Assembly: GCA_030762175.1 (NCBI GenBank)
Contig: CM060833.1
Location: 168,220,501 to 168,284,500, forward strand
Origin: Metallyticus violacea
Taxonomy: Eukaryota > Arthropoda > Insecta > Mantodea > Metallyticidae
Length of the DNA: 64,000 bases
Direction: 5' to 3'
This document shows positions 1 to 10,328 of the stretch, one piece after another; the stretch's first letter is position 1; every line of letters starts with the position of its first letter. The notes under the pieces are model-generated. The model made no database searches. It worked only from the letters and a program-made list of their open reading frames with translations, and was not told the origin of the DNA. A program made the translations under genes and the position numbers.

Positions 1-266
1 CGAAATCTTGGCTCCGTTTTGTTGTAGCAACGCTAGCATAACGTAATGTGAGTCACATCTGTTTACAGAACATCATACGATAATCTTGGCTTTATTTGTT
101 CATTGTTGATTCACCTGTCACGTAGCAACGCTATCATAATGTATGTGAGTCACATCTGTTTACAGAACATCATACTACACATTACTGTTGTTTTTCGGTT
201 CAACTTTGAAATAAATTAAATAGATATATTATGTGAAAGTGTGTATACATTTTTTGGCACCCTCCG
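1..266 (-). mobile_element. family T element, 5' end, cut by window start
   Basis: The right edge carries the terminal sequence GTGTATACATTTTTTGGCACC next to TA, the inverted form of the start of other T copies. Inside, a block of about 53 bp beginning GTAGCAACGCTA and ending ACAGAACATCATA occurs twice (from 26 and from 123), the subterminal duplication typical of this family. Orientation follows from the copies at 6.8-7.3 and 60.9 kb. The transposase start position appears changed (ACG where the 60.9-kb copy has ATG before GAG). The rest lies outside the window. Confidence 0.75.
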
Positions 267-654
267 TATTATGAATCAGAAAACATTACTGCCTGCTGAG
301 TCTGGATTTATTGTTTGTACTTAATTACGTCAATGTACACGAGTAGTTCTTTTTTTTTTAATTGTTTTGATGCATTTAAAGTCATTAACGTGTACTCACA
401 TTGGACTGCATGCGTGTGTGTAATATTGTGTGTCTGGAAAATGTTACGTGATAGAGAAAAATGGTGTTTTACACTGAATTCAGCACCCAAATTTAGGGAA
501 TCACATTTCAAACCGGACACAGAAAAAAATTGAAATTTGTTGACTAGTGATATCGGCCTGAATGTTGTCCTGAGTGATATATAATTTTTATACCCCTTTT
601 GTGTTTTAAAAATATTTTTTTCTCCTCACTAATGGACAAAAAATGTTCGAAAGG
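267..654. other. no gene recognised
   Basis: AT-rich sequence between a family T end and a mariner fragment. Short frames on both strands overlap each other and match nothing I know. Confidence 0.5.
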
Positions 655-897
655 ACGTTAGTCAGAGGCTCCTGAATCGGTTTGAGGAAGAAGGTGAGAT
701 GTTTTTGACCCGAAATGTGACCTGTGATGAGACGCGAGTACACCACTACGCTCCGAAAACAAGAAACGAGTATGGGGACGCGAGGGGCGGGGGTGCTTCG
801 GTCAAGTCCAAAGCTCGCTTGTCAGGTGGAAAAGTTTTTGCGACCATGGTTTGGGACTCCAAATGCGTGTTGCTCAGAAAATATGTAGAAATGTAGT
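655..897 (+). mobile_element. mariner-type transposase fragment (first catalytic Asp region)
   Basis: A short open stretch reads EEEGEMFLTRNVTCDETRVHHY, followed after a degenerate part by GGKVFATMVWDSKCVLL. The pattern FL-RIVTGDETWVHHY...SAGKVMATVFWDSKGVLL is that of mariner transposases around the first catalytic aspartate, which is kept here (CDET). No TIRs were found and both sides are lost, so it is an old fragment. It is a different lineage from the seven M copies and may be related to the fragment at 43.7 kb. Confidence 0.7.
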
Positions 898-1363
898 ATA
901 ATGTGTTTCGTAATTGTACATGGTAAGAATAATTTTTTTTTAAATGTGGTTTATATTTGAATGGCGCTCATACATATGTTTGTATAAATGTATTTGTATT
1001 TTCTGTGTGTATTATTTCTACACTGCGTGCTGTACTAATAAGCATTTTTGCTGACGAATCTACAATATGTAATGGATTCAAAGGGAATAAATAAATTAAA
1101 TAAAATTACAAATATTAGCGCAACGATGGAGCACTGCAACAGGTGCTTGGTTTCCACAATTCGAGTGCATCCAATTCACAGGGAGATGACTGCCGTTAAG
1201 TTCTTAACATAACATTAAATTCTGTTCCAAGCGCTTTGAACCTGTCAAGTTTAGCACTACATAGTGCATTTAAAAATTTTTAATTTTTAAAATTTTAAAA
1301 ATTTCCTACAATTATTTACAAGATATGAAATATTTGTCACATTTAGTGCACCTCCTCAAAGTA
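898..1363. other. no gene recognised
   Basis: AT-rich sequence with a small A/T palindromic patch near 1270-1310 and nothing else recognisable. It ends at the TA target of mariner copy M1. Confidence 0.5.
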
Positions 1364-2716
1364 CGAGGGTAGGTCCATAAGTTTGCGGCTTCGCCGATAA
1401 GGATTATCCCTCTAATAAAATCCTTATCTGCTATCAAACTTATCTGTTAAGTAAACAATTGCAGTTATAACTTTCGCTCCGCTGTGTTCAGTTGTTCAGA
1501 TATATTTACATAAAAAAGGTTCTGTGTAGAAGATTGTGACATGTTCAACATGGAGTTTCGAGTTGTTATTAAGTTCTTCACAAAAGAAGGACTTTCTCCA
1601 AATGAAATTAAATAGCTATTGAACGGTGTGTATGGGGAAGCATCCTGCTTATAATCTACCGTAAAAGAATGGGCTCAACCTTTTCGAATGGGTCGAGAAA
1701 GCATGAAGATAAAGAGCGTATAGGTCGGCCCTTGGAGGAACTCACTCCTGAAAACATCGCTCTAGTGGAAGGAGAAATTATGGAAGACCGGCGGTTCAAC
1801 GTTTTTTTTTTTAAGTAGTGCTTACCGCCCGTTTTTACTACAAAGGCACCTCAGACGGTCGGCTCAAAGTTACAAAAACAGCAGAAAGATTTGCCTTTCT
1901 AAAACAACAGTTCTTCCAAATATTCATGATCATTTAAACATGAATAAGGTTAGAGAAGATGGGTGCCTAGACTTCTTTCCTCAGTCCAAAAGCAGCAACG
2001 AGTCATCTGTTGTCAGACGTTTTTGGAGCTCTACCGTGGCAACGAGAGATGTTTTGCAAACCATTGTTACAGGAGATGAAATCATAATCCTCTACTATGA
2101 TCCCTTGACCAAAAGAAAATCTATGGAGTGGCGTAAACCTGGCGAAGCACCGCCTCTAAAGACCAAGGTCACTCAGTCAATCACATATATCATGGCCACA
2201 ATCTTCTGGGACTGTGAAGGAATACTCTTCATTGACTTTAAGGACAGGAAAACCATAGTAAATGGGAGTATTGTGGTGGCCTACTGAACAGACTACGTGT
2301 TTCCACCAAAGAGAAAAGTTGAGAAAAGCTGAGTAGTGGTGTGCGTCTTCTTCACGACAACGCGCCTGTGCACACAGCTCTTGTTGCAAAGGAAGCTGTG
2401 AAGAAACGTGACTTCAGGAAATTGACCATCCACCCTACAGCCCAGATCGAGTTACCAGTGGATATTTCCTATTCTCAAAACTCAAAAAGCGCCTTCGAGG
2501 AAGGAAATTTAAGTGTGTCGAAGAAGTGATGGATGCTGTTTATGTCCATTTTACAGACAAAACTACTGACTATTTGGAGGGGGGGATTGAAATGTTAATT
2601 CAAAGATGTGAGAAGTGTATTGCAATAAAGGGTAACTATACTGAAAAATGAAAATATTTTTTGTCTTTATCATACGTAGAAAATTGTTAGTCCGGAAACT
2701 TATGGACCTACCTTCG
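1364..2716 (+). mobile_element. mariner M1 (DD34D family), near full-length, inactivated
   Basis: Both ends carry the M-family TIR (CGAGGGTAGGTCCATAAGTT and its complement ACTTATGGACCTACCTTCG) flanked by TA on each side. The interior has remnants of a mariner transposase: a helix-turn-helix part, then ITMATIFWDCEGILFIDFKDR and LLHDNAPVHTALVAKEAVKK, where the second catalytic aspartate is kept. Stops and frameshifts break the frame many times, and the third aspartate region (SPDLAPSDY) is scrambled. A fragment of SINE-A 3' end, with a T tract, interrupts it at about 1803-1860. Length of about 1.35 kb fits a mariner plus this insert. Confidence 0.92.
1803..1860 (-). mobile_element. tiny 5'-truncated SINE-A fragment inside M1
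   Basis: A run of T is followed by AGTGCTTACCGCCCGTTTTT and AGGCACCTCAGACGG, the inverted 3' end of SINE-A (compare 22940 and 50568). It sits in the middle of the mariner helix-turn-helix coding part. GACCGGCGGTTCAA before and GACGGTCGGCTCAA after look like a decayed target-site duplication. Confidence 0.65.
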
Positions 2717-3274
2717 TATATGAAATATATTTTGAAAAACACGGTTCGTGAGTTATCAAAGAAAAAAAGCGTTATTCTACAGAGTAAAAGTTATTACACA
2801 GCTGTTCTGTAAAAGCAGATTTGTATGTTTACAGGATACTAATAATGATATGAAAGTGTTAGGGAAAGCATTAAATACTCTTATGTATTTATAATGGAAT
2901 CATTTTGATAGCAAGATAAATTATCAACGAGTTTATGACGATGTTTTATTACATTTTATTTTTAATACTAAAAGTAAGAAAATAAGGTGGTATTTGGGAA
3001 GGTAGAAAAGGCGAAAGATGATCGCTCTTGAGTGGTAAGTCAGAAACGGCTAAGCATGTTGCTGGTGATTGCCATGACAAGTCCTAACAACTACTTGGAC
3101 GTATTGATGGCGAGGTTCGGAGAAATAAGAGTGGCATATTCTTTAATCATCTATTTTGATTCGCTGTCCTCGGTGTGGTTCCATGTGATGTTTTAAGCTT
3201 GTGTCTCGTAGTATCTGTGGAGTCGATGGCTCTTGCACGAGCCGAAGCTCGACCTCGCACTGGGGACCAGTAGG
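2717..3274. other. no gene recognised
   Basis: Low-complexity AT-rich sequence up to about 3000, then a more balanced stretch. The latter may be 3' sequence of the LINE that follows, but I could not align it to anything. Confidence 0.4.
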
Positions 3275-4600
3275 CGTCATTGGTGGTTACGAGCATTATG
3301 TGCGCCTAGCTTGGCGTTAATTTGTATAATTTCAAGACGGTCTTTGCAGGTGGTAGAAGGCATTTTCCATAAATCGCTGTCTTGGTCTGCTTTTTGTTTC
3401 TTTGTGTGCTGAATGTGGTTTGGATGGTATGGCGTGTCTTGTATGAAGTTCGGTGAGTTGGAGTGTTCCTCCAGTGTTGTGGCTATAGTTGTAAAGTAAT
3501 TGTTGTGGTTGGTGAGGATGTTCTGGGTTGATGGTTCCCCGTTAGATGTTATGTCCTGAATGCGGCGCTTCAGACTGTCAGTGGATTTAAGTTCCGTATT
3601 TGTCGAATCGTGACGAAATGTTTTCCTGTGCAGATGAGCTTTGGTGCAGTTCATTAGTTTGGTGCCGTGCTGTAAGAAGACCTCTTTCAGTGAGTTGTCT
3701 GGATGAGAGTGAGTAGTTTTCAAGGAGATGTAAATCATGTTGTGTTGAGCTAAGCAGGAGATGAGTTTGTGCTGATATGGTTGGAGCTGGTGCCGTTGAA
3801 ACAGGGGTTGCAGCGGGCAGGAGGCAGGTGGCACAGTATCGGCTGCGGTGGGTCAGGTCGTGCTCTAACTGCAAGAAACTTAGCCCAAGGTACACGAACT
3901 TCTCGTTATCTAGTGTTTGTTCTGCATATGTTCATGTCTCTGTTTTGCTGTACACAGTTCTGTTCTTGAAGATCATAATCTTCATTTTACTTGTATTCAC
4001 CGTAAGTAACCAAGTATTATAGTAAGTCTATAGTCTGTTTAGTCCACGCTATAGGGCGCCTATCGCAGTAGAAACAATTGTTATGTCGTCCGAGTACAAC
4101 AGTGCTGGTACCGGTATATCTTCCACCGTAGGTTGTAATGCCTGTATTGTGTCTCAATAAAAAGATTAAAGAATACAACCCTGCCTTACACCTCTTCGAC
4201 TAGAGAAACTTTACTACACTCTGTTCCTGTCGTACTTGACGCAGAACTCCACCTTTCCGTATATCACCTGCATAATGTTTGTTGACATCTCCTTCATTCG
4301 TAATTTGTACCAAAGCGCTTCGCGATGAACGGAATCAAATGCTTTTTTGAGATCAACAAAAGCATAGTGTAATTTTCCCTGTTTGTTTGCCGTTTATTTC
4401 AACCTTAATGGGTGCAATATTGTAAATGATACTGTACCTAAATCCCGATTGGAATTGTGAAATTCCGTTTCCAAGTTTTTATGCTTTCATAGAAAATTCT
4501 GCCATAAATTTTCCCCATAATCGGAAGCAGCGTGGGCTCATACAGCCTGACCTTTTCTAGATTTGAGAAAGATTTCCCCCTCTCTGAAAGGTGTGGCACG
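3275..4600 (-). mobile_element. decayed LINE (non-LTR retrotransposon) reverse transcriptase
   Basis: Reading the minus strand from high to low coordinates gives a broken reverse transcriptase in the correct order. LLPIMGKIYGRIFYE lies near 4530-4490. FVDLKKAFDSVHREALWYKLR, the motif with the first catalytic Asp, lies near 4355-4290. VPALLYSDDITIVST, the YxDD box with S for the usual A, lies near 4115-4070. WLLTVNTSKMKIMIF lies near 4010-3970 and YLGLSF near 3895. Stops and shifts separate the pieces. A longer open stretch down to 3277 continues the frame after the RT but shows no clear domain. The motif set fits a LINE; the clade (CR1, Jockey or RTE-like) is open. Confidence 0.8.
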
Positions 4601-5255
4601 ACGTTTATATGAAAAAAATGTCCTTTAACTCTCGTTCTATTGCCATGTTAATGTAGTATATGAACACTTCTAAAGATTAAATCCTTATTTTGAACGGAAA
4701 AGAGGAAAGTATTTGCTATTAGCAATCGTCTCAATACATAAAGCGATTCCCCCAACTTTTGCTCAGTACAGTACGAGTAAACCGGGATAAACTTTTTTGT
4801 AACTCACTCGATTACTTAAAGTGTGCAATTCCAAACGGTTTTAAAAGTTTCCATTAACTCTCGCTTACTCTAAAGCACTTGAGCGACGAAAATATGCTGC
4901 TAATTTGTTGGCTCTCTGACAAATTTCTCCAGACCATTGCTGAGACGGCGTTTTATTGGCAGCGCATGTAAGACTTCTTCTGTCGGCGCGCTCAAGTTCA
5001 TCACGGCGTTGGCGACATTAGAAATATCCGTGACCACTGAGCTTGTTTTCTCCTCACAGTTCCACATTTTAATGTTGTTTCGTTCATTAATTGCAGGATT
5101 ATCTTTCTTTTCTATCAGTTACATATTGTATTGAGAGATTGCTGGACAAGACACAATCCAGCAGTCTCACAGGAAACCAGCGTATAGAAATATATCCAAG
5201 TGCATCACATGTTCTATATTAGCAGACTGAGCGCTTTCATTAGAGTATTGAAAAT
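4601..5255. other. no gene recognised
   Basis: Nothing identifiable. It may include upstream LINE sequence, but no endonuclease motif is visible. Confidence 0.4.
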
Positions 5256-5267
5256 GTTGGCTATAAA

Positions 5268-5529
5268 CCGCCACGGGTGGCCGAAGTCGTTAAGGCGCGA
5301 ACTCGCGAGCGGGAGGTCCCGGGGTTCGATTCCCACCAGGACCGTCACCCCTGACTGAGATTATTTCCAGGTTTTCCTCAGTCCTCATAAATGTCAAATG
5401 GCCGGGGAGGTAGCCTAAACGCTTCCTTCCTTAAAAAAGAAATACTCCTTTCCCAATATATCATTTCATTTCATGTATCATTAGTATCACCGCCTATGGT
5501 GTCTCTGTAGTTAAACACAATTAAAAAAA
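5268..5529 (+). mobile_element. SINE-A with perfect 12-bp target-site duplication
   Basis: The head GCCACGGGTGGCCGAAGTCG resembles a tRNA-Ser/Leu box A, and GGGGTTCGATTCCC is box B. The body has the family sequence (CAGGTTTTCCTCAGTCCTCA, CTTTCCCAATATATCA) and ends in a short A run. GTTGGCTATAAA is repeated exactly at 5256-5267 and 5530-5541, which marks the insertion borders. Confidence 0.93.
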
Positions 5530-5541
5530 GTTGGCTATAAA

Positions 5542-6024
5542 TCTGATATTGGAGAAGTTGTATTGATGATGCAAACGAAAGCGGTGGGTGCATCTTGGCA
5601 AAGGCTTCGGTGAGAACATGAATGTTCCATTGACTTTGCACAGCGACTTACAGCTGTGGCGGACTATAAAAACTTTTCTACAGAGCTGGGCGACGCTGAA
5701 ATAGGGGGGTTCAAGGTCGATTGTTTCAGTGGTGTGCCTAAATAAAAGAAGGAAGAGTTGTGACAATGCATATGAAAAGCACAATTCACATAATACACTA
5801 TTCTGATGTAAGAGTATTTGTTAGGCTAATTGATTATTAGTCTTTTCACAAATTCCCCTCTACTTCCTTAGAAAGATCTTGCTTTCGATTATGAAAAGAC
5901 AGCCTTTCTTGAATGTAAAAAGATAAGAGCATCCATGATTTTGAACATAATATTACCTAATAATTATCACTATTTTTAATAATAGACCTCAAATATAAGT
6001 CATATCAGTTTTGCATGCCATTAT
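5542..6024. other. no gene recognised
   Basis: Unassigned sequence between two SINEs; no coding or repeat signature recognised. Confidence 0.5.
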
Positions 6025-6308
6025 GTCGGTCCTAGTGGTGTAGTGGTAACCGCACTTGCCTTCTAAACCCAATATCGCGGGTTCGAACCCGGCCAGGACC
6101 GATGGATTTTTTTCGGGCGTAAAAATCCTAAGTATGGCTTCCTTCGGAAGGGAAGTAAAGCCGTGGGTCCCGTGTCGTACATTTACGGCACGTAAAAGAA
6201 CCTCAAGCCTGAAAGAAGAAGCCTCTGAGCAAAATGTCGGCCGTTTCAAGCCCTGAATTGAATGGGACGCTGATGACCTGAGATGTTATAGAGCGTCCGT
6301 AAATAAAA
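6025..6308 (+). mobile_element. SINE-B, full length
   Basis: It starts GTCGGTCCTAGTGGTGTAGT, a tRNA-Val/Gly-like box A, followed by box B GGGTTCGAACCC. The family body follows (GGCTTCCTTCGGAAGGGAAG, GTGTCGTACATTTACGGCAC, TCTGAGCAAAAT), with the end GAGCGTCCGTAAATAAA. It agrees over its whole length with about a dozen other copies here. Confidence 0.93.
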
Positions 6309-6768
6309 AGAGAAGAAATAATAACAAATAAAGCATCACATTAACTAAGACAATTGATAAGAAAACGTTAATTTCTCCAACAAATATCCTATAAATTCAC
6401 AAAAGTTAATATATTTCATCATTAACAAGCCATTCTACACGTCATGCTTTTGTAAAGCTATTCCCATTGTTTCAAAAGGAAATATTAATATGCGAATTTT
6501 TCTTCTGCTAATTTGACAACAGTTGCTGCGTTCTATGCCATAACTTTTAATAAACTTACAAGAATTTAGACCATGGGAGTACAAGCAGGATGTCTAAGAA
6601 CTCAATCCAAATATTGCAGCAGAAGAAATACAAGTTAGTTTTTCGGAAAGACTTGTGAACTAATCTCACTGGCGCGTTATACCCTCGGCAATTCTGCAGG
6701 ATAAAGCATTTCAAGTACCAATGAAAATAGACAATACTCGGGTAGCTGGTTGCAGTAAAAACCTCTGG
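6309..6768. other. no gene recognised
   Basis: AT-rich sequence up to the broken 3' edge of the next family T copy. Confidence 0.4.
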
Positions 6769-7291
6769 ACAATGGCGTCGATACACTTCTGAGTACGTTG
6801 AGCAACGCTTGCGAAAGTGTCCTCAGCGATTGCAGCACATGCCGTTTCAATTTCTTCCCGAAGTGTTGTCAGTGTAGCTGGTTTTCTACGGTATACAACA
6901 TCCTTAAGAGTTCCCCGTAGGTAGAAGTCCAAAGGAGTTAGATCCGGAGACGCAGTACACACGTTTCTATTGCTTTTGAACTCGGTTTTCCAATACCACT
7001 TCAAAATTGCTTTCTGCTGTTCAAACGATAAGCTTGGCTCCATCTTGTTGTAGCAAAGCTTGCATAACGTAATGTAAGTCACATCTGTTTACAGAACATC
7101 ATACAATAGTCTTGGCTTCATTTGTTCATTGTTGATTTACCTGTCACGTAGCAACGCTAGTATAACGTAATGTGAGATGTCTGTTTACAGAACATCACAC
7201 TACACATTACTGTTGTTTTTCGGTTCAACTTTGAAATATATTAAATAGATGTCTACTGTGAAAGTATGTATACATTTTTTGGTACCCTGGG
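6769..7291 (-). mobile_element. family T element with internal deletion; transposase remnant
   Basis: The right end has the TIR GTATGTATACATTTTTTGG next to TA. Both subterminal repeats (from about 7051 and 7147) are present. On the minus strand, a frame starts in the 5' region and reads MEPSLSFEQQKAILKWYWKTE, a DUF4817-like N-terminal helix-turn-helix. It then jumps directly to ASPDLTPLDFYLRGTLKDVVYRRKP, the region with the third catalytic acidic residue. The central part with the first two catalytic residues is missing, so this is a deletion derivative. The 3' TIR is also lost near 6769. Confidence 0.82.
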
Positions 7292-7339
7292 TATATAACA
7301 CAGCTAGAATATGGGTTAAAATGTTTAAATAAGGGAAGC

Positions 7340-8150
7340 AATTTTAAGGAAGGTGGTCTTGGATCTCCAGGTTGTGTTCTACGGAAGAGAACACTAACAT
7401 CGCTGTTGTCATTGTGAAAAAGAATTATGGAAAAACATTAAGGACACTCAGAAATTCTGAAAAGTTCCTGGGGCTACTCACACGTGGGTAAATGAAAAGC
7501 AGCAAATGAGAAGAGTTTGTGGAGGTGGGTTCCTGCTGATTCCCGAACAAAAGGACGTTTCCTTGGGGGGTTTGCCTGCAGTTGAAGACGGCGTTACAGG
7601 AGATGCGAAGTTTTTTTAAAGGTAATCACAAACTACATCATTTCGATCCTGAGAGTAAACAGCACAGTTCTGTGTGGAAATCTCCATCATCAAAACACAC
7701 AACACAAAAAAGGAAACGAGGAACAATGTAATGATCTCATTTTTAGATATTCAAGGAATGTTTTACTAAAATGTCATACCTGCACGCACAACAGTAACTG
7801 GGTAATAGTACAGAGATATCCTGAAAACTCTGACAGACTATATCACATGCAAAAGGCCACGTTTGCATGCAACATAATGCATGCATGGCCACACATCGCA
7901 AATGTTGTTGTTGAATATCTCACAAAATGAATGTAAAGTGTGCCCCTCACCCTTTAGTCTATATTTACCCCCGTGTGACTTTTTTCTTTCCCCCAAATTG
8001 AAGAGAGACATTCATGGCAGGCATTTTCCATCATCAGAGGCAGTAGTGAAGGTTGCGGAGGCGATTCTGAAGAACCTGTCAAAAATAGTTTATAAATCGG
8101 GACAAGTGCATTGCATCCAAAAGGGCATGCGTTGAGAGACATAACATAAA
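7340..8150 (+). mobile_element. decayed mariner-like transposase (second lineage)
   Basis: With frame changes the plus strand gives the ordered pattern of a mariner transposase. ILKSSWGYSHV lies near 7460 and GDAKFF, around the first catalytic Asp, near 7597. HHFDPESKQHSSVWKSPSSK lies near 7638-7695, MISFLDIQGM near 7735 and ANVVVEYLTK near 7898. LPPCDFFLSPKLKRDIHGRHF, with the third Asp in CDF, lies near 7965-8030. The conserved order VWKSP...CDFFLFPKLK is typical of the HHYDPESK-type mariners in insects, distinct from family M. The second Asp (HDN) is destroyed. No TIRs recognised. Confidence 0.75.
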
Positions 8151-8188
8151 TTTTGAAGACGAGTAAAGGTATGTTCTCAATAAAATTT

Positions 8189-8472
8189 GGTCGATCCTAG
8201 AGGAGTAATGGTAACCATACCTTGCCTCCTAAACTCAAGATCGCAGGTTCAAACCCGGCCAGGACCGATGGATTTTTTGGGCGTATAATCCTAAGTATGG
8301 CTTCCTTCGGAAGGGAAGTAGAGCCGTGGGTCCCGTGTCGTACATTTACGGCACGTAAAAGAAACTCAAGCTGAAAGAAGAGACCTCTGAGCAAAATTTG
8401 TCGGCCGTTTCACTCCCTGAATTGAATGGCGGCGTTGATGACCTGAGATGTTAAAGAGCGTCCGTAAATAAA
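8189..8472 (+). mobile_element. SINE-B copy
   Basis: It matches the family from GGTCGATCCTAGAGGAGTAA through the mid-body to GAGCGTCCGTAAATAAAC, with small deletions in the tRNA-like head, so its internal promoter is probably weak. Confidence 0.9.
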
Positions 8473-9121
8473 CCAAATAAAAAAATAAATATATAAAAAT
8501 GGAAGTCTTACAAATTTAACAATAGAATATTATAAGTAGTGGGTTTTATGTTCATTTATCGCACATTCAAACCATACGTTCCGTGGTCAATTAATATATT
8601 TCACAATATGTTTAGAAGCAAATGCAATGACTACTTTTTTAATTAGAAAACCTGATTTGTGAGCAAAAGTGTAACAACATTATTAGTGAAAATTTCGTAA
8701 CTTTCTTCAGAACCGCCTATCTAGTATAATACAGATAATCATGTTTGTGTACTGATTTATTACTGGCAGAAACGATTAATAAAATGTGAATAGCAAGAAG
8801 TTCAAAATCAGTTACTAGTTTTCGTGATATAACTGCTTTATAACCCTTATTACCTCTCGTAAAAGTCATAGTAATAGTTTTAAGTCTATAAAACTGCATC
8901 TTAATTTTAAAATTAAGTTTCTATGTCAGTATTTTAATTTACAACCGCCACAGTGAGATGTTTTAATGATACAGAACACTCAAAGTCAAATATATCATTA
9001 TTACTAAATATACTTATTTAAAATAACTGAATACAATAGCTACTTAAAGGTAACACATGTTGCAATGAAACTGAAACAGTGTTTCAACTTTTGCACTTTA
9101 GTAGTACACTTTCATTCAATT
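8473..9121. other. myosin intron downstream of microexon e
   Basis: AT-rich intronic DNA. I searched it by eye for the next expected exon (SRVV...GERNFH) and did not find it. Confidence 0.45.
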
Positions 9122-9127
9122 ACTTAC

Positions 9128-9141
9128 TTTTTCCAATAAGT
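9128..9141 (-). CDS. class I myosin motor, 14-nt microexon e (YLLEK)
   Basis: On the minus strand a good polypyrimidine tract (TTTTCTTTCCCCGCAG) is followed by only 14 nt, ACTTATTGGAAAAA, and then a consensus donor GTAAGT. Joined to the last T of exon d, the 14 nt read TAC TTA TTG GAA AAA, that is YLLEK. This is the exact family continuation (GGxIxNYLLEKSRV). The exon leaves in phase 0, so the next exon should begin with SRV; I did not find that exon in the remaining 9.1 kb. Length, phase, both splice sites and conserved residues agree. Gene predictors often miss exons this small. Confidence 0.88.
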
Positions 9142-9863
9142 CTGCGGGGAAAGAAAACAACAAGCCACAATTACATGTATATCAAATCTCTAAAGGCAAA
9201 TCTTGATGTTCCTTTACTGCAGTTAACAGAAGAATGAATACGTGAATGAATGAACCAAACATTGAAACATTACAGAAAGATCGCCTTAATACCAGAAAAG
9301 TTTATAATATTTAATAATCAGAGAATTAATTATTCAATCTTATATAAGGGGTTCTTATTCACAATAAAAGTAATAACCAATTTTCTTGGCAATTATGAAA
9401 ATACAACATTAGGAAATATTTATGAATTAGGAGAAAAACCATATATTGATTCAATATGCCCGCCCAACAGCATTGCGAATTTCAAGGTTACATTTTATTT
9501 TGCCTTTTGAGCTGCAAAGCTGCTATTGTCCCCAAAATTATAACATAATTGTCTCTTTGGAAGGAATTATTAGGAAAATGCTATAGTAATTAGACATAAC
9601 TAACTTTCCACCTGTCCTACTGACACGTTTACAGACATTAATGAAGGATATTCTACGTTACTAAAAAGAGCATGCAAATTTTAAATTCAATCCCTTAGTC
9701 TTTCTAAATTTATTTCTGCAGCTACGCATAAATTATAATCCAGAATAGCGATTATTGGTTGTTTCAATTCCTAAATGATTGTAGTGTTGATATAAAGAGG
9801 TGAACATGTTTACATGCTATGCAATGTGAACGTAAACAAAAACAAATAACCCAAAATACTTAC
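9142..9863 (-). other. 722-bp myosin intron
   Basis: Bounded by a GTAAGT donor at the exon d side and a TTTCCCCGCAG acceptor at the microexon side. The 86-codon plus-strand frame inside is A/T-rich and looks random. Confidence 0.8.
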
Positions 9864-9927
9864 AGTTTGTAATTGTTCCACCTAAGGGGTCGCCTTTATA
9901 ATCAAATTCGATATCTAGATATTTTCC
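9864..9927 (-). CDS. class I myosin motor, internal exon d (after switch I)
   Basis: A 64-nt minus-strand exon with acceptor TTTTCTTTTCAG and donor GTAAGT. It encodes GKYLDIEFDYKGDPLGGTIT N and one base of the next codon. GKYMDIxFDFKGDPIGGxI is the family consensus directly after SSRF, so this exon follows exon c. The intron between them is about 7.7 kb and contains a tandem array, SINEs and other repeats. The exon leaves in phase 1, and its final T is completed to tyrosine by the next microexon. The segment belongs to the 50-kDa subdomain of the motor. Confidence 0.95.
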
Positions 9928-10030
9928 CTGAAAAGAAAAATAAATTGCAGAAAATATATAAAAATACAAACTAATTATTTCTTTAGTGTTTATGGATTTA
10001 TTAATAATATCAGATTGATACTATTCAGAA

Positions 10031-10315
10031 ATATTTTTTAATAGTGTTTAACGCCCGCTTTACTACTGAGGCATCACAGGCGGTGGACACTGAAGACACA
10101 CGAAATTAATTATATATTAGGAAAGGGCTTTTTTTTTTAAAGAGAGAAACGTTCCAGGCCTAAGTTTAGAGTACCTCCCCGGCATTTCCATTTATGAGGA
10201 CTGAGGGAAACCTGGAAAAAACCTCAATCAGAGAGGACGGTCCTGGTGGGATTCTAACCCCAGATCTCCCGCTTCACAAGTCCGTGCCTTAACGACCTCG
10301 GCCACCTGTGGCAGC
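10031..10315 (-). mobile_element. SINE-A, inverted, in myosin intron
   Basis: From right to left it reads GCCACAGGTGGCCGAGGTCG, box B GGGGTTAGAATCC, the family body, and ends at CGGGCGTTAAACACTA. ATTCAGAA flanks it on both sides (10023-10030 and 10316-10323) as an 8-bp target duplication. Confidence 0.9.
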
Positions 10316-10328
10316 ATTCAGAAGTTTG

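Noticed and set aside
3277..3834. 185-codon minus-strand frame as a protein gene
   Set aside because: It directly follows reverse-transcriptase motifs on the same strand and overlaps a second frame with YLGLSF. It is part of a decayed LINE.
6025..6100. tRNA gene
   Set aside because: It is the tRNA-like head of SINE-B, repeated with the same non-tRNA body at many other sites.
8681..8720. next myosin exon (GERNFH region) on the minus strand
   Set aside because: GTTACGAAATTTTCAC looked promising, but the frame gives VTKFS and no acceptor or further family residues fit.
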